Made by a program: the position numbers and the translations under genes. From Actinotalea soli (GTDB lineage Bacteria > Actinomycetota > Actinomycetes > Actinomycetales > Cellulomonadaceae): a stretch of DNA of 64,000 bases. The stretch spans positions 558,001-622,000 of the forward strand of contig NZ_JAGEMK010000001.1 of NCBI RefSeq assembly GCF_017565425.1, in the 5' to 3' direction. The first letter of the stretch is position 1. Every line of letters starts with the position of its first letter. This document shows, piece after piece, positions 27,655 through 36,266 of the stretch. The notes under the pieces are model-generated. The model searched no databases and was not told the DNA's origin. It was given only the letters and a program-made list of their open reading frames with translations.

Positions 27655-29217
27655 TCATGCCATGGTCCGGCGCCGCGCGGCCCTGAGGGCGGCCGCGAGA
27701 ACGCCCGCCGTGAGCACCGCGAGCAGGACGGCGCCGCCCGGCCCGGAGGGCCACGCGATCGTCGCGCCCGGGAGGTCGGCGGCAGCCCGCGCGACCCACG
27801 CGATCCAGCTCGCGGGGACGGCAGCCGCCTGGGCCAGCAGCGCACCGCATGACGGCGCCCAGGGCGCGACGAGGGTCGCCAGGACCCCCAGCAGCGTCGC
27901 GGGCACCAGGGCCGGGGTCGCCAGGAGGTTCGCCGGGACGGCGTAGGGCCCGACCACGGGCTCGAGCAGGACCAGGACCGGGGCGCACACCGCCTGGGCC
28001 GAGAGGGGGACGGCCAGGAGCATCCCTCGCGGGCGCCCGGCGTCCAGGGCCCGCACCAGGGCCGGGGCCAGCAGGACGATCGCCCCCGTCGCGAGCACCG
28101 AGAGGATGAACCCGTACGACCGCGCGAGCCAGGGGTCGAGCACGACCAGCACCACGACGACGGCGCCCAGGGCGGGAGCGGCGCGAGACGGCCGACCGAC
28201 CAGCAGCCCGACCAGGCCGAGCGAGCCCATCAGCCCGGCGCGCATCACGCTCGGCTGAGGGTGCACCAGCAGCACGAACCCCAGCATCGTGACCGCGGCG
28301 ACGACCACGCGGACGGACCGCGGCGCCCCGGACACCGCGAGCAGGGCCAGGACCGTGCTCGAGACGATCGCGAAGTGCGCCCCCGAGACTGCCGTGACGT
28401 GCGTCAGGCTCACCGTGCGCATGGCCGCGTCGAGGTCCTCCGGCACCTTGCGGGTATCGCCGATCGCGGTCCCGGGGACGAGCCCTCGGGCGTCAGGGGC
28501 CAGGTCGTCGCTGGCCTCGAGGAGGGCCTCACGCGCAGCGGCCACCCACCGCGCCGAGCCCTCAGGTGCGGCGAGGACCTCGGGCGGCCCCGTCGTGCTG
28601 AGGACGCCGAGGGTCGGCGCCCCTGGCTCGCCGCCTCGTAGTCGCCCGGCGACCCGGACCTGGGCCCCTCGCTCGGCCGCCTGCCAGCTCGGGTCACCGA
28701 TCACGACGACGCTCGCCGCCGCGCGTCCCGCCCGTCCCCGGACCGTGATGTGCTCGACGCGCAGGACCACACGGTACTGAGACGGTTCGACCTCGGTCTG
28801 CCAGGGGGACACGACCGGCACGGGCTCGGAGGCCACCCGACCGACCAGCGCGACGACCGCACGTTCCTCGAGCGACCGGGCGAGGTCGCCCGAGCCACGC
28901 AGGTGCGCCTGTGCTGCGACCGAGGAGAGGCAGCAGGCCACCGTGACGACGGCGAGCCAGATCGTCCACCCCGGCCGCCCCGGTGCGCACCGGTGCGTGC
29001 CCGGCCCGGTGCGGCGAGGCCGAGCTCGCCGACCGGCGCCTCGCCGTCCTCGGCGGTGCCCAGGGAGCAGCAGCGCCGCCCCCACGGCCGCGACGCAGGT
29101 CGCCACCACGCACGCGAGAAGCAGCACCCGCAGGGGCAGGGTCACCCCCACCACGCAGGTCAACCAGCCGGCGGCTGCGGCCGGCACCAGGCGGAGGTCG
29201 ACCCCTGTCGGCACCAT
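27655..29217 (-). CDS. comEC: ComEC/Rec2 DNA-uptake channel, lacking the hydrolase domain
   Basis: A 520-residue inner-membrane protein with about ten hydrophobic segments. It shows an N-terminal soluble (OB-like) region around residues 120-230 and the competence domain, with GLVPGTAIGD, HVTAVSGAHFAIV and PSVMRAGLMGSLGLVG motifs. Typical ComEC proteins are 700-800 residues and end in a metallo-beta-lactamase-like nuclease domain; here the gene ends after the membrane domain and holA follows at once. The ATG shares one base with the comEA stop. If functional it would move single-stranded DNA inward but need a separate nuclease. Confidence 0.9.
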   Translation of the reverse strand: MVPTGVDLRLVPAAAAGWLTCVVGVTLPLRVLLLACVVATCVAAVGAALLLPGHRRGRRGAGRRARPRRTGPGTHRCAPGRPGWTIWLAVVTVACCLSSVAAQAHLRGSGDLARSLEERAVVALVGRVASEPVPVVSPWQTEVEPSQYRVVLRVEHITVRGRAGRAAASVVVIGDPSWQAAERGAQVRVAGRLRGGEPGAPTLGVLSTTGPPEVLAAPEGSARWVAAAREALLEASDDLAPDARGLVPGTAIGDTRKVPEDLDAAMRTVSLTHVTAVSGAHFAIVSSTVLALLAVSGAPRSVRVVVAAVTMLGFVLLVHPQPSVMRAGLMGSLGLVGLLVGRPSRAAPALGAVVVVLVVLDPWLARSYGFILSVLATGAIVLLAPALVRALDAGRPRGMLLAVPLSAQAVCAPVLVLLEPVVGPYAVPANLLATPALVPATLLGVLATLVAPWAPSCGALLAQAAAVPASWIAWVARAAADLPGATIAWPSGPGGAVLLAVLTAGVLAAALRAARRRTMA

Positions 29218-30146
29218 CAGACGCGGACGAGATCACGGAGCCCGGCGAGCAGGGCCGGACCGATGCCGGTGACCTCCTGGAGCTCCTCGACCGAGGTGAA
29301 GGGTCCCCTCGAGCGGTGGTCCACGATGCGCTGGGCCAGCACCGGCCCGATCCCCGGCAGCTCCTCGAGCTCGGCCGCCCCGGCGGTGTTGAGGTCGACC
29401 AGCACTCCCCCGCCTCCGGCAGGACCCGCCGCCGAGGTCGTCCCCGGGCCGGCGTCGGGTCCCGCCGGAGGAGGCAGGGCCGCGGCCTCGGTGGCGTCGG
29501 GGACGTACACCTGCTCACCGTCGACCAGCACCTGGGCGAGGTTGACGGCCGCCAGCTCCGCCCCGGGGGTCGCACCCCCCACAGCCGTGATCGCGTCAGC
29601 CACCCGGGCGCCCTCGGAGAGCTCGACGATGCCAGGCGCCGCAACCTGTCCCGCGACGTGGACCACCACGACCGCGGCGCCGCCGTCCTCGTCCGTCCCG
29701 GGCCCACCGTCCTCCGTGGGGTCGCCGTCCACCGGCGCGGAGGCCCCGGGCTCGCCCGTCGCGGTCGTCGCCCCCGCTGTCGCGCCGTCCCCTGCCGCAC
29801 CCCCGTCGGGGCGCTCGCCCTCGTGGACCCAGGAGGTCGACGGGTCCTCGCCCAGCTCGACCGACGGTCCCGGCACGCGAGTCAGGGAACGCACCACGAC
29901 CAGGCCCGTGAGCAGCGCGAGCACCACCGCTGCTGCCAACGCGGCCGCGGCAGGGGTCCGCCACCGGGGCGGGCCGACCTCCTCGGGGCGCGGGTGGTCG
30001 AGCGGATGCCCGTGCGCGGCCGTGTAGGCCCCGACCGCGGCGGCCATGGCTCGCTCCCGGAGGTCCTCCCGCGGCCCCCTGTCGGCGTCCGCGAGCTCGA
30101 CGAGCCTCAGGTGCACCTCGTCACGGGAACCTCGGGGGTCGCTCAC
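29217..30146 (-). CDS. comEA: ComEA-like DNA receptor
   Basis: A 309-residue membrane-anchored protein: a cytoplasmic N-terminus of about 65 residues, one hydrophobic segment (AAAALAAAVVLALLTGLVVV), a Glu/Gly/Thr-rich linker, an SLBB domain (VVVHVAGQVAAPGIVEL to YVPD) and a C-terminal helix-hairpin-helix pair (VDLNTAGAAELEELPGIGP, then VTGIGPALLAGL). Binds double-stranded DNA outside the membrane for uptake by ComEC. Start is GTG. Pilus genes for competence are not in the window. Confidence 0.92.
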   Translation of the reverse strand: MSDPRGSRDEVHLRLVELADADRGPREDLRERAMAAAVGAYTAAHGHPLDHPRPEEVGPPRWRTPAAAALAAAVVLALLTGLVVVRSLTRVPGPSVELGEDPSTSWVHEGERPDGGAAGDGATAGATTATGEPGASAPVDGDPTEDGGPGTDEDGGAAVVVVHVAGQVAAPGIVELSEGARVADAITAVGGATPGAELAAVNLAQVLVDGEQVYVPDATEAAALPPPAGPDAGPGTTSAAGPAGGGGVLVDLNTAGAAELEELPGIGPVLAQRIVDHRSRGPFTSVEELQEVTGIGPALLAGLRDLVRV

Positions 30147-30252
30147 GGGTCGACGCTAGGTCCGCCGCAGCTCCTTTCCCTGGCCGGGACCGAGGCGGCT
30201 GTGGAGAGCAACGCCCGTCCCCGGGCTGTGCACGGACCGGTCCGTGCCGCCG

Positions 30253-31095
30253 CTACCCGTCGGAGAGCACGACAGCCAGCAGGCCAGGCCCGACGTGCGC
30301 GGCGAGCACCGCACTGACCTCGGCCACGTGCACCGCGCGCACGGCCGTGCCGCACAGGTCCTGCAACCTCTCGGCGGTCGCCGCTGCGAGGTCCGGCTGG
30401 CCGAGGTGGTGGACCGCGACGTCGCACCGACCTCGCCGGACGACCTCGGCCGCCGAGATCTCGACGATCCGGTCCCGGGCCCGCCCGCCGGTACGAGCCT
30501 TCTCGACCACCTCGATCGTGCCGGCCTCGACCCCGAGCACGGGACGCAGCCCGAGAACGGTGCCGAGCGCGGCGGCCATCGGGCCCAGGCGCCCGCCGCG
30601 GCGCAGGTGGTCGAGGGAGTCGACCGCGAAGAGCACCCGGCTCGTGGCGGCCCGGCGGCGCGCGGCCTGAGCCGCCGCAGCACCGTCCCCGCCCGCCTGG
30701 GCTGCCGCGAGGGCCGCGAACCCGAGCCCCATGCCGACCGTGCGGGAGTCGACCACGGTGACGGGGACGCCCGCGGTCTGCGCAGCGAGCTCGGCCGAGG
30801 TCACGGTCCCCGAGAGGGCACCGGAGATGTGCACCGAGATGATCTCCCGCGCCCCTCGCGCGGCGACGCGCGCGTAGACCCGGCTGAACGCCTCGGGCCC
30901 GGGTTGCGAGGTGGTCACCGTCCCACCCCGGCGCAGCGCCTCGACGAGGCTCGACGGGCTCAGGTCGACGCCCTCGAGGTAGGGGGTGCCGTCGATCACC
31001 ACCTGCAGGGGGACGACGACCACCTCCGCCGTCTCGAGGGCGAGGGCGGGCAGCGAGGCGGTCGAGTCCGTGACCACGGCCACCCGGCGGTCCAT
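30253..31095 (-). CDS. DegV-family fatty-acid-binding protein
   Basis: A 280-residue two-domain protein with the DegV start VAVVTDSTASLP, the TSQPGPEAF segment and HISGALSGTVTSAELAA, which contact the bound fatty acid. In Firmicutes, FakB proteins of this family hand fatty acids to FakA kinase; no FakA is in the window. The stop is 106 nt before comEA and the start lies 2 nt after the leuS stop, so it may be in the leuS-degV-comEA transcript. Confidence 0.9.
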   Translation of the reverse strand: MDRRVAVVTDSTASLPALALETAEVVVVPLQVVIDGTPYLEGVDLSPSSLVEALRRGGTVTTSQPGPEAFSRVYARVAARGAREIISVHISGALSGTVTSAELAAQTAGVPVTVVDSRTVGMGLGFAALAAAQAGGDGAAAAQAARRRAATSRVLFAVDSLDHLRRGGRLGPMAAALGTVLGLRPVLGVEAGTIEVVEKARTGGRARDRIVEISAAEVVRRGRCDVAVHHLGQPDLAAATAERLQDLCGTAVRAVHVAEVSAVLAAHVGPGLLAVVLSDG

Positions 31096-31097
31096 CG

Positions 31098-34031
31098 TCA
31101 GACCGGGACCACGTTGACGAGCTTGGGGGCCCGGACCACCACGGTGCGGATCTCTCGGCCGGCCAAGGACCGGAGGACACCCGGGGCGGCGAGGGCCAGC
31201 TCACGGAGCTCGTCCTCACCGATGCCCGGTGGCACCTCGAGCCGGTCCCGGACCTTGCCCTGGACCTGGACCACGCAGGTCACCGTCTCCTCGACGAGGT
31301 ACGCCGGGTCTGCCACCGGGTACGGGGCCCGCACCAGGCTCTCGGTGTTCCCGAGCCGTTCCCACAGCTCTTCGGCCACGTGCGGCGCGAACGGCGCCAC
31401 CAGCAGCACGATGACCTCGGCAGCGGCCCGGGGAACGCGCTCGAGGGAGGTGAGGTGGTTGTTGAGCACGATCAGCTTGGCGATGGCGGTGTTGAACCGC
31501 ATCGCGTCCATCTCGGTGCGGACCTCGTCGATGGTCCGGTGGACCAGCCGCAGGGTCGCGGCGTCGGGCTCGGCCTCGACCACGGTGAGGTCACCCGTGT
31601 CCTCGTCGACCACGTTGCGCCACAGGCGCTGCAGGAAGCGCTGGGAGCCGACGACCGCCCGCGTCTCCCACGGGCGGGACAGGTCCAGGGGACCCATCGA
31701 CATCTCGTAGACACGGAAGGTGTCCGCGCCGTAGGCCTCGTACATGTCGTCCGGGGTCACGACGTTCTTGAGCGACTTGCCCATCTTCCCGTACTCGCGT
31801 CGGACCTCCTGGCCCTGCCACAGGTACGTCACCGAGCCGTCCTCGGCCGTCCGTTCCTCGACCTCGTCGGCCGGGACGTACTGCCCGCGCGAGTCGACGA
31901 AGGCGTAGGCCTGGACGTAGCCCTGGTTGAACAGCCGGTGGAAGGGCTCGACGCTCGTGACGTGGCCGAGGTCGTGCAGGACCTTGTGCCAGAAACGCGC
32001 GTACAGCAGGTGCAGCACGGCGTGCTCGACGCCCCCGACGTACAGGTCGACGCCTCCGCTCGCCCCGACGGTCGCGTTGTGGTCGGGGCCCATCCAGTAC
32101 TGCTCGAGGGACGGGTCGACGACCATCTCGCGTCGGGACGGGTCGAGGTAGTTGAGGTAGTACCAGCAGGATCCTGCCCAGTTGGGCATCGTGTTGGTGT
32201 CACGGCGGTAGGTCCGTGGGCCGTCACCCAGGTCCAGGGTGACGTGGACCCAGTCCTCGTTGCGGCCCAGCGGGGGCTCGGGGTCCGAGTCGGCGTCCTC
32301 GGGCTCGAAGGTCCGAGGCGAGTAGTCGGGCACCTCGGGCAGGTCGACCGGGAGCATGGACTCCGGCAGCGCGATCGGCAGGTCGTGCTCGTCGTAGACG
32401 ATCGGGAACGGCTCGCCCCAGTAGCGCTGCCGGCTGAAGAGCCAGTCCCGCAGCCGGTAGGTGACCGTGCCCGTCCCTGCACCACGGCCCTCGAGCCAGG
32501 AGATGATCGTCGACTTCGCCGTCACGACGTCCATCCCGTCCAGCGAGATCTCGGCGTTGGCCGAGGCCACGACCACGCCGTCCCCGGTGTAGGCACCATC
32601 GGGCACCTCGGCGTCGGGTGCAGGGAGCACGGTGTGGACCACGGGCAGCTCGAAGGCCCGCGCGAAGGCGTGGTCGCGCTCGTCGCCGCCCGGGACGGCC
32701 ATGATCGCCCCGGTGCCGTAGCCCATCAGCACGTAGTCGGCCGTGAACACCGGGACGGCCGTGCCGGTGACCGGGTTGGTGGCCAGGTGGCCGGTGAACA
32801 CCCCGGTCTTGGAGGTCTCGGCCTGTCGCTCGACGGCCGTTCGTGCAGCTGCCTCGGTGCGATAGGCCGCGACCGCTTCCGCCGGGCTCGCATGCCCGCC
32901 GGTCCAGGAGTCCCGGGTGCCGTCGGGCCACGCCGCAGGGACCTCGTCGAGGAGCGGGTGCTCGGGGGCGACCACCATGAAGGTCGCGCCGAACAGCGTG
33001 TCCGGGCGCGTGGTGAAGACCTCGAGCTCACCTCCCCCGAGCACGTCGAAGACGACCTGGGCGCCCTCCGAGCGTCCGATCCAGTTGCGCTGCATCGCGC
33101 GGACCTTGTCGGGCCAGTCGATCAGGTCGAGGTCGTCCGCCAGCCGGTCGGCGTAGGCCGTGATCCGCATGTTCCACTGGCGCAGGCTGCGCCTGAACAC
33201 CGGGAAGTTGCCGCGCTCGGAGCGGCCGTCGACCGTGACCTCCTCGTTGGCGAGCACGGTGCCCAGGCCCGGGCACCAGTTCACCGGGGTCTCGGAGACG
33301 TAGGCGAGCCGCTGCGGGTCGATCACCCGGCGGCGCTCGACCTCGTCCAGCGCAGACCAGGGGCGGCCGTCGGGCGTCGGGCGTGTGCCGCTCTCGTACT
33401 GCGCGACGAGCTCGCTCACCGGACGGGCACGACCCGTGCCGCCGTCGGGGCGAACCGCCGCCTCGTCGTACCAGGAGCTGAAGACCTGCAGGAAGATCCA
33501 CTGGGTCCAGCGGACGTAGTCCGTGTCCGTGGTCGCGAAGGTGCGGCGGGGGTCGTGGGCCAGTCCCAGCCGGCGCAGCTGGCGGCGCATGTTGGCGATG
33601 TTCGCCTCGGTCGTGGTGCGGGGGTGCTGCCCGGTCTGCACCGCGTACTGCTCGGCAGGCAGGCCGAAGGCGTCGTAGCCCAGGGCATGCAGCACGTTGT
33701 CCCCGCACATCCGCCGGTGCCGCCCGACGACGTCGGTCGCGATGTACCCGAGGGGGTGACCGACGTGCAGTCCTGCGCCCGAGGGGTACGGGAACATGTC
33801 CATGAGGAAGTACGCCGGGGCGTCAGCGGAGGCACGCGCGCCGCCGCCGTCGCTCAGCTCTCCTGAGGGGTTCGGGGCGTGGAAGGTCCCCCGCTCGTCC
33901 CAGAGGTCCTGCCACCGCTGCTCGATCCTGCCCGCGAGCTCGGCGGTGTACCGGAACGGCGGGATCCCCGGCGCGCCCGAGGTGGGGCTGGTCGCGGCGG
34001 GGCTGGCGGTGGTGGAGTCCTGCGTGTGCAC
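31098..34031 (-). CDS. leuS: Leucyl-tRNA synthetase
   Basis: Class I synthetase of 977 residues. The HIGH-type motif is [16 protein letters not shown] near residue 80 and the KMSKS loop appears as KMGKS ([11 protein letters not shown]), a form common in actinobacteria. The CP1 editing domain includes the Thr-rich [15 protein letters not shown] segment, and the C-terminal domain ends in [13 protein letters not shown]. Start is GTG at 34031. The long opposite-strand open frame (31380-33866) is a GC-driven shadow. Confidence 0.96.
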   Translation of the reverse strand: MHTQDSTTASPAATSPTSGAPGIPPFRYTAELAGRIEQRWQDLWDERGTFHAPNPSGELSDGGGARASADAPAYFLMDMFPYPSGAGLHVGHPLGYIATDVVGRHRRMCGDNVLHALGYDAFGLPAEQYAVQTGQHPRTTTEANIANMRRQLRRLGLAHDPRRTFATTDTDYVRWTQWIFLQVFSSWYDEAAVRPDGGTGRARPVSELVAQYESGTRPTPDGRPWSALDEVERRRVIDPQRLAYVSETPVNWCPGLGTVLANEEVTVDGRSERGNFPVFRRSLRQWNMRITAYADRLADDLDLIDWPDKVRAMQRNWIGRSEGAQVVFDVLGGGELEVFTTRPDTLFGATFMVVAPEHPLLDEVPAAWPDGTRDSWTGGHASPAEAVAAYRTEAAARTAVERQAETSKTGVFTGHLATNPVTGTAVPVFTADYVLMGYGTGAIMAVPGGDERDHAFARAFELPVVHTVLPAPDAEVPDGAYTGDGVVVASANAEISLDGMDVVTAKSTIISWLEGRGAGTGTVTYRLRDWLFSRQRYWGEPFPIVYDEHDLPIALPESMLPVDLPEVPDYSPRTFEPEDADSDPEPPLGRNEDWVHVTLDLGDGPRTYRRDTNTMPNWAGSCWYYLNYLDPSRREMVVDPSLEQYWMGPDHNATVGASGGVDLYVGGVEHAVLHLLYARFWHKVLHDLGHVTSVEPFHRLFNQGYVQAYAFVDSRGQYVPADEVEERTAEDGSVTYLWQGQEVRREYGKMGKSLKNVVTPDDMYEAYGADTFRVYEMSMGPLDLSRPWETRAVVGSQRFLQRLWRNVVDEDTGDLTVVEAEPDAATLRLVHRTIDEVRTEMDAMRFNTAIAKLIVLNNHLTSLERVPRAAAEVIVLLVAPFAPHVAEELWERLGNTESLVRAPYPVADPAYLVEETVTCVVQVQGKVRDRLEVPPGIGEDELRELALAAPGVLRSLAGREIRTVVVRAPKLVNVVPV

Positions 34032-34054
34032 CCGCCCAGGCTACCGGTGCGCCA

Positions 34055-34087
34055 AGGCCCGGCCGCACGTCGTGTGCGGCCGGGCCT
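34055..34087. terminator. Terminator after the desaturase gene
   Basis: Perfect 14-bp arms (AGGCCCGGCCGCAC and its complement) with a 5-nt loop, located between the desaturase stop (34121) and the leuS start (34031). It would separate the two leftward units. Confidence 0.8.
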
Positions 34088-34120
34088 GGGTGCTGGGTGA
34101 GGGCCCGGGTCGAGCCGCGG

Positions 34121-35206
34121 TCAGCGTGCCGAGCGGTACTCGAGGGTGAGCGGGCACTGGAACGGGTCACGCGCCGCCAGGCCGACCCTGTTGAGGTACT
34201 CGATGACGATGCCGTACGAACGGAGCATGGTCGTCTCGGTGTAGTGGATCCCCCGGCTCTGGCAGAACTCACGCACGATCGGTCGGACGTGGCGCAGGTG
34301 CGGTCGCGCCATGCTCGGGAAGAGGTGGTGCTCGATCTGGTAGTTCAGCCCGCCCATGAACTCCTCGACCATCCGACCGCCCGAGACGTTGCGGCTCATG
34401 AGGACCTGGCGACGCAGGAAGTCGATCTTCGCGTCGGGGGGCACGATCGGCATCCCCTTGTGGTTCGGCGCGAAGACCGCGCCCATGTAGAGGCCGAAGA
34501 GCCCGAGCTGCACACCGAGGAAGGCGAAGGCGAGGCCCACCGGCATGAACCAGAAGACCAGGGCCAGGTACCCGCCCAGACGCAGGGTCACGAACGCCAT
34601 CTCGACCGGGCGACGCTTGACCTCGCCCCGACCGAAGATCGTCTTGACCCCGGAGATGTGGAGGTTCAGGCCCTCGAGGAGCAGGAGCGGGAAGAAGAGC
34701 CACCCCTGGCGCTTCGCGAACCAGGCCTTGGCACCGGTACGAACCGCCGGGAGACCATCGGTGTGGAACACGAGCACCCCGTTGTCGATGTCCGGGTCGG
34801 CGTCGACCTGGTTCGGCTTGGCGTGGTGCCGGCTGTGCTTGTGCTGCCACCAGCCGTAGCTCATGCCCGCGTAGAGGTTGGCGATCACGAGGCTCGCCCA
34901 GTCGTTCCACCGACCCGAGGTGAAGATCTGCCGGTGCGCGGCGTCGTGCCCGAGGAACATCACCTGCCCGAGCACCAGGGCCATCGCTGCCGCGACCGCG
35001 AGCTGCCACCAGGAGTCTCCCAGCAGCACGACGGCTGCCACGAGTCCGGCGAGCGTGCCGGTCAGGACCACGAACCGGGTCCAGTAGTAGCCGTGGCGCC
35101 GGCGCATCAGGCCAGCATCACGGACCGTGCGGGTCAGCGCGGTGAACTCGCTGACCTGACGCTCGCGGGGGGTGGTCTCGGGTGGCGTGGCGGCGATGGC
35201 TTCCAT
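34121..35206 (-). CDS. Membrane fatty-acid desaturase
   Basis: Di-iron acyl desaturase of 361 residues. The three His boxes are clear: HDAAHRQ near residue 89, HSRHH near 125 and QIEHH near 293, with two pairs of hydrophobic segments between them. It belongs to the DesA/linoleoyl-type front-end or acyl-lipid group and would introduce double bases into membrane lipid acyl chains, using an electron donor not encoded nearby. A palindrome overlaps its likely promoter region (35276). Confidence 0.92.
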   Translation of the reverse strand: MEAIAATPPETTPRERQVSEFTALTRTVRDAGLMRRRHGYYWTRFVVLTGTLAGLVAAVVLLGDSWWQLAVAAAMALVLGQVMFLGHDAAHRQIFTSGRWNDWASLVIANLYAGMSYGWWQHKHSRHHAKPNQVDADPDIDNGVLVFHTDGLPAVRTGAKAWFAKRQGWLFFPLLLLEGLNLHISGVKTIFGRGEVKRRPVEMAFVTLRLGGYLALVFWFMPVGLAFAFLGVQLGLFGLYMGAVFAPNHKGMPIVPPDAKIDFLRRQVLMSRNVSGGRMVEEFMGGLNYQIEHHLFPSMARPHLRHVRPIVREFCQSRGIHYTETTMLRSYGIVIEYLNRVGLAARDPFQCPLTLEYRSAR

Positions 35207-35275
35207 GCGGTGCTTCCTGTCGGGTCCGGGAGAGGTGTGTCGCGAAGCCCGGGCGGCGCCGCTGTCGAACGAACC

Positions 35276-35287
35276 TACGCAAGCGTA
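35276..35287. promoter_or_regulatory. Palindrome upstream of the desaturase gene
   Basis: TACGC and GCGTA flank a 2-nt centre, about 70 bp upstream of the desaturase start and next to a -10-like TAGGTT on the minus strand. It could be an operator for a TetR-type lipid regulator; no regulator gene is adjacent. Confidence 0.35.
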
Positions 35288-35367
35288 ACCTGGGGCGCCG
35301 TCGAAAGCACCCGTTCGTGGGTCCGACGTGTCGAGCGGCGTCCGCGGGCCTCGCGGCCCCCCGGTGG

Positions 35368-36090
35368 TCAGCGGCTCAGGACGAGGAGCATCTCGACGGT
35401 CGCCGTCGGCTCGACGGTGACGAACCCCAGGTCAGGGGCCGTGAGGTCGAAGTCCTCGAGGGTCACGGCGATCTGGCCGGCGACCTCGACCTGGTCCTGT
35501 CCGGTCGGCTGGACCTCGAGCACCGCGGTCGCCGGTCGTGCCACTCCGTGGAACGTCAGCGTGCCGAGGGCCTCGACGGTGACCGACTCGGTGACGCCTT
35601 CGAGGGCCGACAGGTCCACCGGGTCGGTGACCTCGAAGGTGGCCTCCGGGTGCGTGGTCGTGTCCAGCGCGCGCCGGAAGTAGGCGTCCCGTGCCGACTC
35701 GTCGGTCACGATCGAGGCGACGTCGACCACCACCTCGGCCTCGAGCAGGCTGCCCTCCTCCAGGACCACGCCGCCGGTGACCTGGTCGGTCCGGCCGACG
35801 ACGGTCACCTGCTCCCCCGAGAGCACCTCCCCCAGCCGGTAGCCCGCCTCCGACCCGTCGACGACGGTCCAGGTGCCGTCGACCTCGTGGATCTCGTCGA
35901 CCTGCGGTGCCGCCGAGGCGGCCGGGTCGGGGGTGCTCAGGGCCAGGGGCTCGGCGGGGTCAGGGGCGAGGTAGCGCGCGTAGAGCCACGGGCCACCGGC
36001 GATCGCTCCGAGCGCGACCGTCACCGCGACCAGGGTCCGGATCAACCAGCGCCGGCGGTGCTCGGGGTGCAGGTCGGACTGCCCGCTCAC
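35368..36090 (-). CDS. Membrane-anchored YceI-family protein
   Basis: A 240-residue protein: a short basic N-terminus, one membrane anchor (LIRTLVAVTVALGAIAGGPW, residues about 16-36) and an outer YceI-like lipocalin domain with DGTWTVVDGSEAGYRLGEVL, FRRALDTTTHPEATFEV and FHGVARPATAVLEV. YceI domains bind polyisoprenoid or other amphiphilic molecules. I chose GTG 36090 because its GTGA overlaps the stop of a small upstream ORF with a strong ribosome-binding site; the open frame continues in-frame to GTG 36144, which has no such signal. Confidence 0.85.
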   Translation of the reverse strand: MSGQSDLHPEHRRRWLIRTLVAVTVALGAIAGGPWLYARYLAPDPAEPLALSTPDPAASAAPQVDEIHEVDGTWTVVDGSEAGYRLGEVLSGEQVTVVGRTDQVTGGVVLEEGSLLEAEVVVDVASIVTDESARDAYFRRALDTTTHPEATFEVTDPVDLSALEGVTESVTVEALGTLTFHGVARPATAVLEVQPTGQDQVEVAGQIAVTLEDFDLTAPDLGFVTVEPTATVEMLLVLSR

Positions 36091-36167
36091 GAGGTACGCC
36101 GTCCCGCCGGGCACGGGCTCACGCCCGCGGACGCAGGTCGGCACGGGACGGCAGGGGGCAGCCGCAC
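36087..36167 (-). CDS. Possible 26-residue upstream ORF coupled to the YceI gene
   Basis: GTG 36167 is preceded by GAGAGGAG at close spacing (4 nt after GAGGAG). The frame encodes a Pro/Arg/Cys-rich peptide (MRLPPAVPCRPASAGVSPCP then AGRRTS) and ends in a TGA that overlaps the YceI GTG by 4 nt. This geometry suggests translational coupling or a regulatory leader. The product has no signal peptide or known motif, so the peptide itself may not matter. Confidence 0.3.
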   Translation of the reverse strand: MRLPPAVPCRPASAGVSPCPAGRRTS

Positions 36168-36266
36168 GGCGCTCCTCTCACAGGCAGGGGGGGATCATGC
36201 GGGGACCACCGTACGCCGCCCGCGGCACCGCCCAGGCACGGACACGGCGGCGCCCCGCCAGCAGGA

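Noticed and set aside
31380-33866. 828-codon plus-strand frame opposite leuS
   Set aside because: Lies entirely within leuS, whose motifs are complete; low-complexity composition.
34032-34120. T-box riboswitch before leuS (and before glyS at 1713-1852)
   Set aside because: The gaps are too short for a T-box and show no specifier or antiterminator elements; the leuS gap is filled by a terminator hairpin.
35260-35280. LexA (SOS) box near TCGAACGAAC
   Set aside because: It lacks the second, inverted half-site at the required spacing.
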